Below are positions 1 to 12,400 of a DNA stretch of 64,000 nucleotides, piece by piece (the first letter of the stretch is position 1; each line of letters begins with the position of its first letter). This DNA comes from Bathynomus jamesi (lineage: Eukaryota > Arthropoda > Malacostraca > Isopoda > Cirolanidae). Below the pieces are notes generated by a model, which made no database searches, was not told where the DNA came from, and worked only from the letters and a program-made list of their open reading frames with translations. The position numbers and the translations under genes are program-made. Location: NCBI GenBank assembly GCA_023014485.1, contig JAJOZX010001570.1:549501-613500 (forward strand), written 5' to 3'.

Positions 1-184
1 AAATATTTGGAAGGGAAAAAAAAAAATGACCATATAAAAACAGATTTCAGGAACAACTTACAACGAATACTTAAATTTAAGCTTTTAATTACGCAAATTT
101 TGTTCATTCATCCTTATTTATATTCAAGAACAGCTCATTATCGTCAAAGTTTTGAAGGCACAAAATTCTCACTCAAGAGCTTTC

Positions 185-190
185 TTTATT
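185..190 (-). promoter_or_regulatory. Polyadenylation signal AATAAA for the FRRS1-like gene
   Basis: AATAAA on the minus strand about 120 bases after the stop codon, the nearest canonical signal. It predicts a short 3' UTR. Position is seen; use is inferred. Confidence 0.45.
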
Positions 191-308
191 GTCGAAAAAT
201 ACGTAACTAATTTATCAAAATGTTCACAAGAAATGCACGAAAATGTAATTTACCCCTTGGACTTATTTTTAGTAACACGAGTAAGTACAAAAACCGCTCT
301 TCAGTATC

Positions 309-461
309 TCAGATATTTTCCCAAAAGGCAGGAAAATTCCACTCCTCGAACACCGATTCGAGATCCTCTCTCGTGACGACAACGAGCACTATAAGAAGTG
401 CTGTAAAAAGCCAATTCAAAGGCAGGTAAAGAGCCAACATCAGCTTTCGGAAAACACCACC
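309..461 (-). CDS. FRRS1: FRRS1-like exon 12: C-terminal membrane helix and stop
   Basis: Residues 580-629 and a TGA stop (309-311). Acceptor CTTTCAACAG. It starts [19 protein letters not shown], fitting 'DAP-G--FRK' tails of the family, followed by a hydrophobic helix ([10 protein letters not shown]) and an acidic, aromatic tail ([13 protein letters not shown]). Confidence 0.85.
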   Translation of the reverse strand, partial: GGVFRKLMLALYLPLNWLFTALLIVLVVVTREDLESVFEEWNFPAFWENI

Positions 462-3400
462 CTGTTGAAAGAAAAACTTAAATGCGGTTTGATGCTATGA
501 ACTTCGTTCAGACGAGTTTATATACATATACATACATACATACAATCGGCTTTACTTAGCAGCTCAACCTATCAAGAATGCAAAGGGAGCAAACTATCGC
601 TACGCATTTTTGATGGGTACAAGGTATTTTAAGCAGTTTTTAGACGATTAAATAAAATATTAATGGGTCTGAAATTGTAGGGATTAGCTAAATGGAGGAG
701 CGAGCTTAACTTCAAGGAAAACTAACTTCCATTGTATTACAAAACATTAGCGATGTAATAAACAAAAAACAAATCCTATGAACGCACGAGTTACTCTTGC
801 AAAATTACTTTTTACTATTACAGTTCACGACTTAGCTCACGCATTCAGTAGGTATGCACTTACTGATTCAGTGAAACAGCTTGTAAAAGTTAATTTAAAA
901 ATATATCTCCATTTTAGGAAATACCCATGTTAAAAGTTGAACTAGTGGCCATTATATTCATAAAACATCCTCATCTACCAAGTTTCGCTACTTCAGCGAT
1001 TTCAACCAAGTGATTCGACAGCACCCTGATGTGAACTATACCTTCAAGCTGGTGGCTGCTTAAACTCTCGGGTTATTGCTCGTTTTCATATTTCACATTT
1101 TTATCTTAATTTGAATATGGGATTAGAAACACGCTCGTATACGATGGATGAAATAATTTCAGATACATTGTCAGAATCCGAATAATGAACGTTTTCAAGC
1201 GAATCCCCTTACCGGCGCGTCCATTCTTGGATCTTCGGGTTGAAGAAGGGTTCGGCTTCCATTGAGTTCTTTCAAGGGAAAGACTTCGGAATTTTTTGGT
1301 CTCCTGTCGCTTACACACTGTCCAATCTGGACGAGAAATAAAAGTTAATTTACATCTTTCGCATTTGCAAATCAACAACTTTGGTCAGAGGATGCACTCC
1401 CCAGTTGCAAACTCGAGAAGAAGGGCTGGGCGTAAGTATGGTAATACAAATACTTCAGAACTAGTGCATTCCATGTTGAAATTAATGTTTTCTATTTTTT
1501 TTTTTTTTTCCCCCGAAATTAAATTGTGATTAAGTTTTTGTTTCACCTCATTAAAAAGTATTAATTTACACTTATTTCATAATGAAGTTATTAACTTAGT
1601 TAAAAAGTTAATGGTTTCTAAATAAATACTTTAATGAATGGTTGATGGGGTGACTTACCGAAAGTATCAAGTGAATTATACAGTGGAAGGCAATGAAGAC
1701 AATGAGAATGTACCAAGCCACTTCCTTAACCCAATTTCTTTCCTCACCCAAGTACAATTGGAAGCCGAAGAATATTGCAGCAATACCAAGTATTTGGGCG
1801 CTATTCCCCACAAACCAATGGGCCCAGTTAAAGATACTTCTGTTCTTGGCGTTTGGATTTGGTCGGATAGCAGCCATAAACGGTTGAATAAAGCACAAGA
1901 CTAGGAGAGAAAGCGTAAAAGCGTAATTAAGACTTCGCTCTCTTTTAAAGCTCAATTACCGTATGTATACCAAAGTCGGCAATCTTTCATTATAGTTGTG
2001 GTTGGAAACTATACACTGGCATTGCTATCGAAACTTTCAGCAATACCTTCTTACATGCTCACACACTTGAAATATGATTAGTTGCACTAGTTTCGGGAAA
2101 AACGTTCAAATAATTTCGTTGTTATAAATTAAAGAGTCGTTAGTTTTTCCAGGGGGGGGGGGGCACGTCCAGACTTCCACAAGCCCACAAACCTTAGACG
2201 CGCTAGCTTCAACCAATTGTCCGGAAAAAAGTAAATGCATCGATACAATGACGTAATTCTCGACATATTAATTAAGTACCTTTAAAAGAAGGGACAAGAC
2301 TAATGTTTCCCTTGCTGAGAACATGGTTCATACCGTAACTGAAATTTTGTTGTCTTAGCATTTTAACTTTACTTTAGTCGAGTTTGAACAGCCGTTCAGG
2401 ATTTTTAAGAATTTAGAATGAAGTCATGGTATCGACACATTTTACTTTTTCTCATCCAGTTGGTAGAAGCTAGCGTGTCAGAAAGGGTTGTGGGCTCGTG
2501 AAAGTCTGGAGGGCAGTATCAACGTCAACAGTTTAGGTTTGAGTAGCGGGTCTATCCATATATACAGGGCGTCCCAAAAAAATGTGTACACACTTTAAAT
2601 ACTTATAAAGGCAGTGTTTATTAAAATACATTTCATTTTCAAAATGTAATAGAATCTACAGACATTATTTAATTGTTTTGTCAACGCCTGTTTTCAAACT
2701 GACGTCCGTTCTGGTCCAGGCACTGCTGATAACGCGAAGCAATGGAATCGCAAACATCACGAAACATTTCGTTTGGTATTTGTGTGCATTCTCGTTCAAT
2801 GGCTGCTCTCATTTCAGCGACTGTTGCAGGTTTTATAGCGTAGACTTTGTCTTTTAAGTATCCCCATAAAAAAAAGTCTAGTGGTGTGAGGTCTGGTGAA
2901 CGCGCAGGGTATTCTACGAAACCCCTTCGTCCAATCCACATCGTGCCAAGTACCACTCGCAATACTCCACTCTTCGGTCCGGATCATCTTCATTAATAGC
3001 ATGGACTAATCTTGGAATGTAACTTTTCCATTGACAGCGCTTCAAAATGCGTTGGACAGACGATTCTGAAATTCCTACCTCACGACTCGCTTGCCGCACA
3101 GATTTTCTTGGACTTTGGTGATACGTTTCCAGTACTCTTTCTTGCTTTGTGGGGCTTGTCGATGTCCGTGGTCTTCCGGAACGCTTCTTGTGGACATTCT
3201 GAACAGTTCCATCGGCTTCAAACTTATCTCTAATTCGAGTGATGGTAAGTCGCGTTGGTGGATCTGTTTGAAACTCCCTCCTAAACTGTCTTTGCACTTC
3301 AACTGCGTTTTCACACTTCCAGTAGCATTTTAGAATGAATTTCCTTTGTTCAAAGCTTAGTCTGACTGCCATTATTAATTCTAATGGGTTTAACTTGGAA

Positions 3401-6400
3401 AGAAAGAAACATCAATTGAGCTATCAGCTGTTAAAAGTGTGTATACATTTTTTTGGGACGCCCTGTATATCTGTGGCATACAATATTTCCCAAGATTTAA
3501 AAGCGTGAATTTTACTTTTAAACCATAATTTTGGTTACTTTGACACGATTTATTGCACAGTACTGAGAAATGAGAATGAAAGCAGTTAAATATATGATGC
3601 TGAATCGTAGATGCCTTTTACCTATTGAAGCGATGCCGATGTAAGAGTGATAACTCTCTCTGAATTCTCCCACAGCATAAACAATAAGAACCAAAGCAGC
3701 TATTGTCAGACACCACGTTAAGACCATGAAGAATCTATGGCACTGGGAAAAATGAAATTACAATCTCCTCTTAAAACTTTTCAACCCATGTTATTAATGC
3801 CTTCGTAAATCAACGCAAGTACCAGGTTTTTGCAAATAACTTAACTACTACTAATAATAATAATAATAATAATAGAGGAATCTAGAAACTGGGACAGCGC
3901 TCAGGCCAGCTAATGTGGTCCATTGCACTAATTCCTTTATTTTATTATTACCAGCAACATCGGGGTTTGAATTCCCAATCTCACCGTCTTCAGTGGGAAA
4001 TTACCCAGGGCTGTACTAACCTGTAATGGCGCCCTGTGCAAGGCATTCTTTATGCAATCCCCACCCCATTAAATTCGGAACATATACAAATTGATTATGA
4101 TAGAAATACACAATTAAAATGCATAATTTAATACATAATTAACAATCCAAATTTCACTACGTGGCAGCTCTAAAACCAACAATTTGGCGCCCGCGACACG
4201 TCGGCGCCCTAGGCGGCTACACCGCTCGCCCCTGCCTTGGTATTACCCACTGAGTTAAGGATTCTGGCTAACTTCAGTATTATTATAAACTAATTTCTTA
4301 CTCACGTGGAACCACTGATCAATGTTGCAACATTTAAACCTGAGCCACGTTCTTGTAATATCTGGCGAAAAGGATCCCGCAGGAGGCTGCACAAATCCAA
4401 GCACTAATCATGAGGCATCCGTGAATCATTCTGAAAAGGGTGACGTCTATGGTGTCTCTCTGGTCCACGTTTGTGGTCAGTCCTAAGGACAGGGGTTTCG
4501 CACTCACTAGTTTATTTTTTTCGTGGTACTGAATACGGTTATCTGGAGGGAAAAAATAGAGGAAGGTCATGCTGTCCTTACCGTATCATTAATTCTACTA
4601 CTGACTTTAAATAACGCATTCTATCGTACAAGAGAATTAACTCCTTTGGAAAGTTAAGCTAAACTCCCTAACGATACTGTCATACACTACAATAAAATAG
4701 TTTCCTATAAAAATTGGCAAACCGGTTAAAACTAGAAAGCTTTCAAGACAGGTGAGCGCGGCCTCACCACCACAACTACTACTACTACTACTACTACTAC
4801 TGACAACTCGCGAATAGTCACACATCGGCTTCGCATTACCTATATAACCTAATCATCGTAATCACCTCCGCATCATTGCACTCGCATTTTCTCGCCCTTT
4901 TTGAGATTTTGAATGCTCATCGCACGTCTGGAGTAGTGTATAGTTTGCAAGAAATTAAATTAATTTAAGTTTTAGTGTTAAATTTAGATATTAGGCATTT
5001 GATGATTATCTTCGTCCTTGGTCATGTCATTCAATGATTAAATTCAGCCGGAAGACATCGTGTGTTCAGAGTAACAATTTCATAAGGCAATATCCTTAGT
5101 CTTAAATTGGAGAAAAACCATATTTTACCGAGCTTGCATTACATACAATCTCGTCCACAATTATGTACGCCTTAATGTACACGAAGTCTTAAGGTAAATA
5201 CACTATACAATATTTTATGAAGTCGTACACCTCCACCGCCCCCTTTAGTGCGATGATTCGGGAGTTGCCTGTACTTTCATTAAATGCAAAACTTAATGGC
5301 ATATAACCCCTCCCAACTTTGAACTTAAACATCCCTCAAAGTGCAAGAACTCGAAGAACTAGGCAAGAACTATTTTACACACTTTATTCAAGTTTAAAAC
5401 AACGACGGCGAAGAAAATATTAAACAATTCACCTCGACCTTCAGACGGATTAGAATAAACTGCTAATTTAAAGCTTGTATAATCAGTTCAAAAAAGTTGT
5501 AAACGCAATGCTTCTTAACGAGATTTATTAGCAAAACTTACGATAATTTTTTTTTCAACCGACTGTACACGATAAAATGCACGAAAACAACTACAAACCT
5601 TGATTAATTGTCCCTTGGGCGACCATAATGTGAAACTTTTCACTTGCCAAGTCAAATAATTTGTTTTTTGGTTTGGTAACTGCACGCCTGTTAAATTTGC
5701 AGTACAGATTTCCGTCCATCTCTCCCGTTTCTATTACTTCCAGTCCATCTTTGGGCTGAACAGAGGAAAGAATTTTAGCATAAATTAAATATACTGTATG
5801 TGGAGAAATAATATTTGATAACTCAAAATCAAATAACTTAATAGGTATTACTACTACTACTAGAATTATTGATTTTAATACACACTTGAATACAAATTAA
5901 CATTGCTTGGCATGATAGTTTGCTGTCAAAAGTGAGACCACCTGAGACAAATAATTTAAGTACGATTGATGTAAAACGGATTGACCTTATGAGAAATGAG
6001 GTGGTTCTGAAAAGATGTGAAGTCAACGGAGATGAAAATGAAGGATCGTATTCTACGTTGGTAAGGTAATGTCGAGAAAATAAGGATATAATTGTGAAAA
6101 ATGTAAAAAAGAAAAAAATGTGCGCGCGTGTGGTTCTGAAAAATAGAGGGAATATCACGTTGAGGATGGAAGGATGTAATTAGTAACTGCTATAAATGGC
6201 ACAAAAATTAAGCGAGAAACGGATGACTAATTGAAGCGTTTTGTGGGATGTGCAAATGGAAAAGTGAGGGGGTTCGGGGGAATGGGAGGGTTGAAAACCA
6301 TGCTCTCAAATAAATCTAAAAAACATTTCATTACTTTCAAGACATTTTCGTTGGTTCTTCCCATATTAAAAGTCATAAAGACGTCGATATTTCCATCTTT

Positions 6401-9400
6401 GGACCCGCAGACTACAACACTGTCGTCACCCTGGAACAAAGAGAGGATTAATAATATGCTGACAATACAGGATACTAAGGATTAAAAGCATTTTTTAATG
6501 TGTTCTAATACGATACAAAAATAGTCTTAGAGGTTTTGTAGGAGGATGATGAAGATTTCGAGCTTGGGATTCAATGGATTTAAAGCCATTAACCCGCTTC
6601 GAAATGTTAAGAGTTCATTCAAGACCAAAGTTAATAACTGACGTACCGATATCACAACTGGGAAAAATGCTTTGCCACATTTATTAAATTTCTCTTGTAC
6701 TTAAACTGCACATTTCCACACTACCGACATTAGACATATTTAAGATCCTATTTCTCCTTCACGGAAAAGTGAGGATAGCACTTTATGTAATTGATTTCAG
6801 TAAATCCCGAACTAAAGGGACAAGGGAATCCATCAGAAATAAAGTACCACCCCAACCTTAGTGATTCAGTGTTACCTTTCATGGCAAGGTTGAAGGTATA
6901 CCTCTAGTGGTATGTTAGGCGAAACCAACGTCTTCATTCCATTATTTCTCGTTAATTCTCTTTGCCACATTCATATCCATTCTACGTTTAATCACGCATT
7001 TACTAATTCCATTCTTCAATCTTCTACACTATCTTCCTCTACTTCTACGCGCCGCTATCACAATTTGTTTTCTTTTTCTCCACACGACCTTACCAACATA
7101 GCATATTATACCTTTTCTCTTCTTCACCTTTCCGAACATTCAAGCCTCATTTCCCACACAGTTAATCCGTTTACACTCCAATCTACTTGATAAATTATTA
7201 ATTTCAACTGCTCTCACTTTCAACAATGAACTATCATGTCAGACAACCATATTACATCCATACATCAGTGTTGTCGCCAATACTTTCAGATAAGCCTCTT
7301 ACTGCATTCACAATGGAGCACTTCCTACCATGAGACCATGACTACACGAGTCGCTTGTCTCACTTTGAAAAATGAAAGTATAGAATAGTGTATTTGTACC
7401 TCTCGAATATTTAAATTCTTACAACCTTACTTTTTCTCTATTCCACACTATTACATGCTGAATGTCCTATTTTAAACAAGAACCCGACTACAAGTTACAA
7501 AAACTTCAATATAAAATAAAATCGGATTTGGGGATCGTAGCGATCATGATCCGCGCTAACCAGTGTCTGAGAATGTGTTGATGGTTTTACTTTCGGTATG
7601 TACTGGTTGGATAGAGCCTATTTTACGCGAAATAGAAAACTGGCCGTGCGCGCTTCTGGGGTTAACTTCCTTCGTAACAAAGATCATACGACGGAGGGAG
7701 ACCTACATCTCTACGTAGGATCGGTACATTTAGATGCAGCATAATCGTCCATCCAGCAACTACTCAACCTAAATGTCGCTTAATGATGTAGCCTGTGAAC
7801 ACTATATTCATCAGGTAGTGGTTTTCGATAAAAATGTTGCGTAAAACCAAAACACGAAAAAAATAACTAACGTACATAATATAAATTTGGTAAAAAAAAA
7901 GGATGATTTGAAGAAAAACAATGAATGAAGGGAAAAAAAATTTCCAAAGTGCGAATCCAATTCTTGTCAAGAAAAAAAAAATTCCATTCGCGACTATTAC
8001 ATTCTTTCCACTCTCGACTAACCATGCATTTACTGGCAATCAAACTATTAAAAGAACAGATTTTTCGAGTGAAAGGAAGAATTCTTTATTGAAGCGTTAG
8101 ACGACAAAAAAATTACCTATCGTGCAAATGATCCGTCTTAAACAAATCCCTAAATTAGTTATTGCTGTTTGTGTGTTAATTGGCAACGTGTGTGTTTTGA
8201 AAACATGCTGTATATTAAAAACTATTCAGCGACATTGAAACTTTTAAAACCCGCTCTCGTTACCGATTGACATGTAAACGGCTAAAATGTTTTAAGTAGG
8301 GCATGATTCAACGGCGACAAACGGCCGTGTGATACGAGATTTTATTGAAAGCAATAAATGTTGCGGAAATAATAATCACTTAAAAAAATTTCCAGTTCTC
8401 TTACTTCAATAACGTAACGAGATTTTCAGACAACGAACAGACGAGATCGACAAGTGCCCCATAGTGAAATAAACCTTAAAAAACGATGAATAAAATAGCT
8501 ATTTGAAGTTGTTCAAAGTACACAGTTACCCTTTATTTTAATAGCGACCAACAGTCCTCCACTTAAATGGACCTAAAGCTTAGCTTAAGACCTGATGCGG
8601 CTTGACCTGACCTAATGTAACTTGCGAAAACTAGGCATTTACCCAAAGAAAATTTTCCTGTAATATCATTGAGTTTACCTATCCAGAAACAAGCTAAGTT
8701 AAAGTTAGTGTCAAATGATTAATTCACAATTACCATACTTTGATCGAGGCTCAAACCAACAGCAACGTATCTGTCACCTCCACCTTGGCCCTTGAGTTCG
8801 AACTCGTATTTGCCACTTCCAGCATCAGTGTAAGTCGCCATGTAATCGCACCTGAAAATATTAAAACCAATCTCTCGTGCGTACAAACTGGGAAGATTCG
8901 CTTCATTTAAAGTAATAGCTAATAAAGTTAAGTAAACAACCACAACAAATATAATAAAGTGAACAGAACAGAGATACTGTCAAGGCGGCGCGTATTAATT
9001 TAACATTCAAGCGTACAGCTTAAAATTACGAAAAATCTTAAACAACCTTTTAAGTAATATTTGGAATGAATTTAATTTAATCTTGTAAACGGAATAAAAC
9101 CTCCAAAAATTTCAGCACAATACGAAAGAAGAGACTAAACCAAGGTTATAATCATAATTTTACTTACGACTTCTTTTCAATACACTTCTTCGGAGAACCT
9201 GAACATGACTTGGATTCACCGCATCCATCGTACAATTTATCTAAAGCTGCTTCTACGCCCATCAGCGGAGGCTACAACAGAAAAATTAAGTTTTGTCAAA
9301 CCGCTAAATAAATCTAGTCTATTATTCCTCATAAAGGATTGCATAACAGCATAAACAAAGACCAGTGCGATAATTTCTATAGTTATATTATCTAAATATT

Positions 9401-12400
9401 AAGACACGATATTTTTCATTGAAGGTTGAGGGAGGAATCTTATGTATAACTCACGTTAATGGCATGACCAACTTCAACCCTTTTAATAACTCTAATACAA
9501 ATACCGATCTAAAACATTGATCTAAAAAAAATTGTGAATTTTAAGCGAGGTTAAAGTCTAACATCACTACTCTCTCTTACTTTAGTAGTTGGAGTGGTTT
9601 CTCCGTTCTCCGTTTCAGTTTTAGGCTGTTCAGTAGGTGGCGCTGCAGTCACAGACCTCTTCTTGATGGATACCTTCTCTGACCGGAGATCCGTCCAATA
9701 TGTTTTGAAACTCTTCACTGTAGTACCCCTAAGAAAATAAATAAAATAGCAAATCTACAAGGAAGAGAAAAAATTTCAAGTGCTTTCGTGTATTTAACAG
9801 TACACCTCGTCAGGAAATGAAGGGAAAAGGAAAGATACCAAAATATATGCCTATGTACTTTAAAACAAAAAATGGAGATTAGCAGGAGGTTAAACACTGA
9901 TAAAAGTCGAAAAACATTTTAACAAGATATCAATTTTATACATCCCCGCCCCCTCCCCGCGGGCGGTCTTTCTGGGGTGGATCGCCCGCGGGCTCCTGCC
10001 TCCATGTGGCGAGGGGGGTCAGCCGCGGCTGGGGGCCCTGGCGGGTCCCCGCCCGGTTGCGAAGTGGACTTTTAGCATACCCTGCTATCCTACAGCCCCC
10101 TCTTTACCCTCTTCCTTGCCCCCTCTGTTTTTTCTGCTTTCTCTGTTCACTTCGCGCGCCCCGTGGGCTGCCGGGGCTGGTCGCTGGGGTCTCGCCCCCA
10201 TGGCCGGGGCCGGACTAAGTTGGCTGGTAGAGTGCCCAGGCCTGGGACCCTGGGGGGCCTTGGTCTTTGCTGCCGGCGGGGGAGAACTTTCGACGCTGCA
10301 AGGGCCCCTTTTGAAACGGGGTACCTACATGGGACGAGGCACCCATCCCCCGCCGGCGTGCGCTTGGTCCCCTTGGGCCCCGGGTAATCGGTTCCCCGCG
10401 GCCCCGGGCGCGAAACATAATAAAAATTTTCTATGGAAACACTTACAAATCTAATGGACCTCGTTGACGACCCGGCTTGTGCATCTGACCTCCCTCTGAC
10501 TACCTCTTTGGACCGTGGGTCTGGTAAGGGCAGTCGGCAGCCCTCGCCCACCCCGTCTGCTCTTCTTGCCGACACCTCCTCTCCCTCTCTTCCCCAGGCT
10601 CGTGGCGCCGCTGCCCGACCCCTGGATCCCCCCATATTCCACGTCCCGATAGGGACCCACCTGCTTTTTCGCCCTCAGGTGGGAGGCCCGCGACCCCGGT
10701 CGCCTCCCACTCCGGTCGGGCCTCATCGCCCCCGGCCCCGTCGGCCCCTGGGGGACGTGGGACCCGACGTCGCCGTCCGCCTTTCTCGTCTTCTCGCCCC
10801 CTCGAAGTTCCGGTGGTGTTTGGCCAGACGGCTTCACTCGGCCTTAGGACGATGGACAAGTTCCTCGTCCTCCGCCCCTCCTCCTCCAAGCCCCTCCCCA
10901 CTAACCACGAACGCCTCTTTCGAGCGATCCATGGGAAGACGGGGACGGCGCGTTTTGACCTTCGGCCTCAGAGGGATGGCTCCATTTTGATAAGGTCGCG
11001 TTCCTCTGCCGAAACCTCCTCTCTGCTCGCTATCCCCGATGTCCTGGGCTGCGGATCACGGTGACTCCCCCACCCCCGCCTCAATCAGTGCCAGGGCACA
11101 ATTTACGCTGCTCGTCTTCTACCCATCCCGGTGGAAGACCTCCAGATTGACCTCGCCTCCGAGGGTGTTGTGAGGGTGTACCGCTTTCCCGACAGATCGC
11201 GGTCCCCAACCGCCCCTTCTCCTCGCCTGCTACTCACTTTCGACTCACTGGTGCCCCCCGTTTCGGTATTCTGGGGCTTTGGTGAGAGACGAGCGTGCGA
11301 ATTCTCAGTACGACCATACGTGCCAGATCCTACGCGCTGTTTTCAGTGTAATAGGTTTGGCCACGTGAGCAGCTCCTGCCGTCAGCCGGCCCCGTTGTGT
11401 GTCCGCTGCGGCGGCCCTCCCCACCCCTTGCCCTGTACTGCTCCGCCTTCCTGCACCAACTGCCATGGACCACACCCTGCTTCATCCCGCTCTTGCCCAT
11501 CCTTCCTCTTTGAAAGGGAGGTTCGGGCCCTCTATTCATCAGAGTTCTCAGCGCTCGGGAGCGCGGGAGCGTTGCGTGGCTGCGAGCCCGGCGTGGTGCC
11601 TCGTACGCCGAGGCTCTCCGTTCCCGGACCCCGTCCTCACCGGCGGTTCCCAACGCGCCTCCACCCACCGTGTCCGCTACTCCCAGTCCATCCTCTGCCG
11701 CCCAGCGGACTCCTACCGCGGCTCCCCGTACTACCAGCGCGTCCCCACGTGCTCCCTCCGCGAACGCCGATGCTTCGTCGGCAACCCCCCCTGCCCTTCT
11801 ACGCCCTCTCCACCGGCGCCTTCGGCCACCCCATTCCGGATCGTGACCCGCCGTCACCCATGCGGGCCGCACGACGGAGGGGTAGGGGCCGCAAGCGCCG
11901 CGCCAGTGGTGACCCCGAAAGGTTCGAAGCCATAAGCCTCGCATCACCTTCCTCTCCCAAACACAAACGCCCCCTTCGCCCTACCGCCCCGGTGTCCTCA
12001 CCGTCCCCACTGCGCAACCTTTATGCACGCTCCCCCCTGGGGTCCCCGACGGCCCTCGTGGTGGGGGCTGAGATACACCCCTCTCCGGCCCGGTCGATGG
12101 ACCCACTGGAGGGGGAACTCGCCCGCCTGGTCGGCGTGGGTGGGACGTGCACGCCCCCGCGCTTGACCCGCCCCATATCTCTCCTCGACCTGCCAATGCC
12201 TCTGGGTGAGGTATTATTTTCCACTCCCCCTCGTAGTCCTGCCTCCCCCGCACCTCCGGTGAGGGGGGGGGCATTCTGGATACCTCTCACATCCCCTTCT
12301 CTGCATCGCTCTCCCCCGGACGTCCGGGAGACTCCTCTTCTGGAGGACTTGCCGGCGTCTGGTTCCACATCGCCCCCTCGTCGGGGTGACCCTCGCCTTC

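Noticed and set aside
4306..4314. A 9-base microexon (TGG TTC CAC) supplying WFH between exons 8 and 9
   Set aside because: It would need an intron of about 25 bases, too short to splice. A one-base frameshift in exon 8 explains the same residues and uses the strong donor.
4637..4825. Small protein with a serine run
   Set aside because: It is the (ACT)n microsatellite read on the minus strand, with no start context or homology.
7764..8039. Phe-rich membrane protein on the minus strand
   Set aside because: The hydrophobic look comes from poly-A tracts on the plus strand. No family pattern or splice partner.
10147..10901. Long minus-strand open frames over the GC-rich block
   Set aside because: They are shadows of the LINE coding strand in C-rich DNA. 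Only the plus strand shows gag, reverse transcriptase and RNase H motifs.
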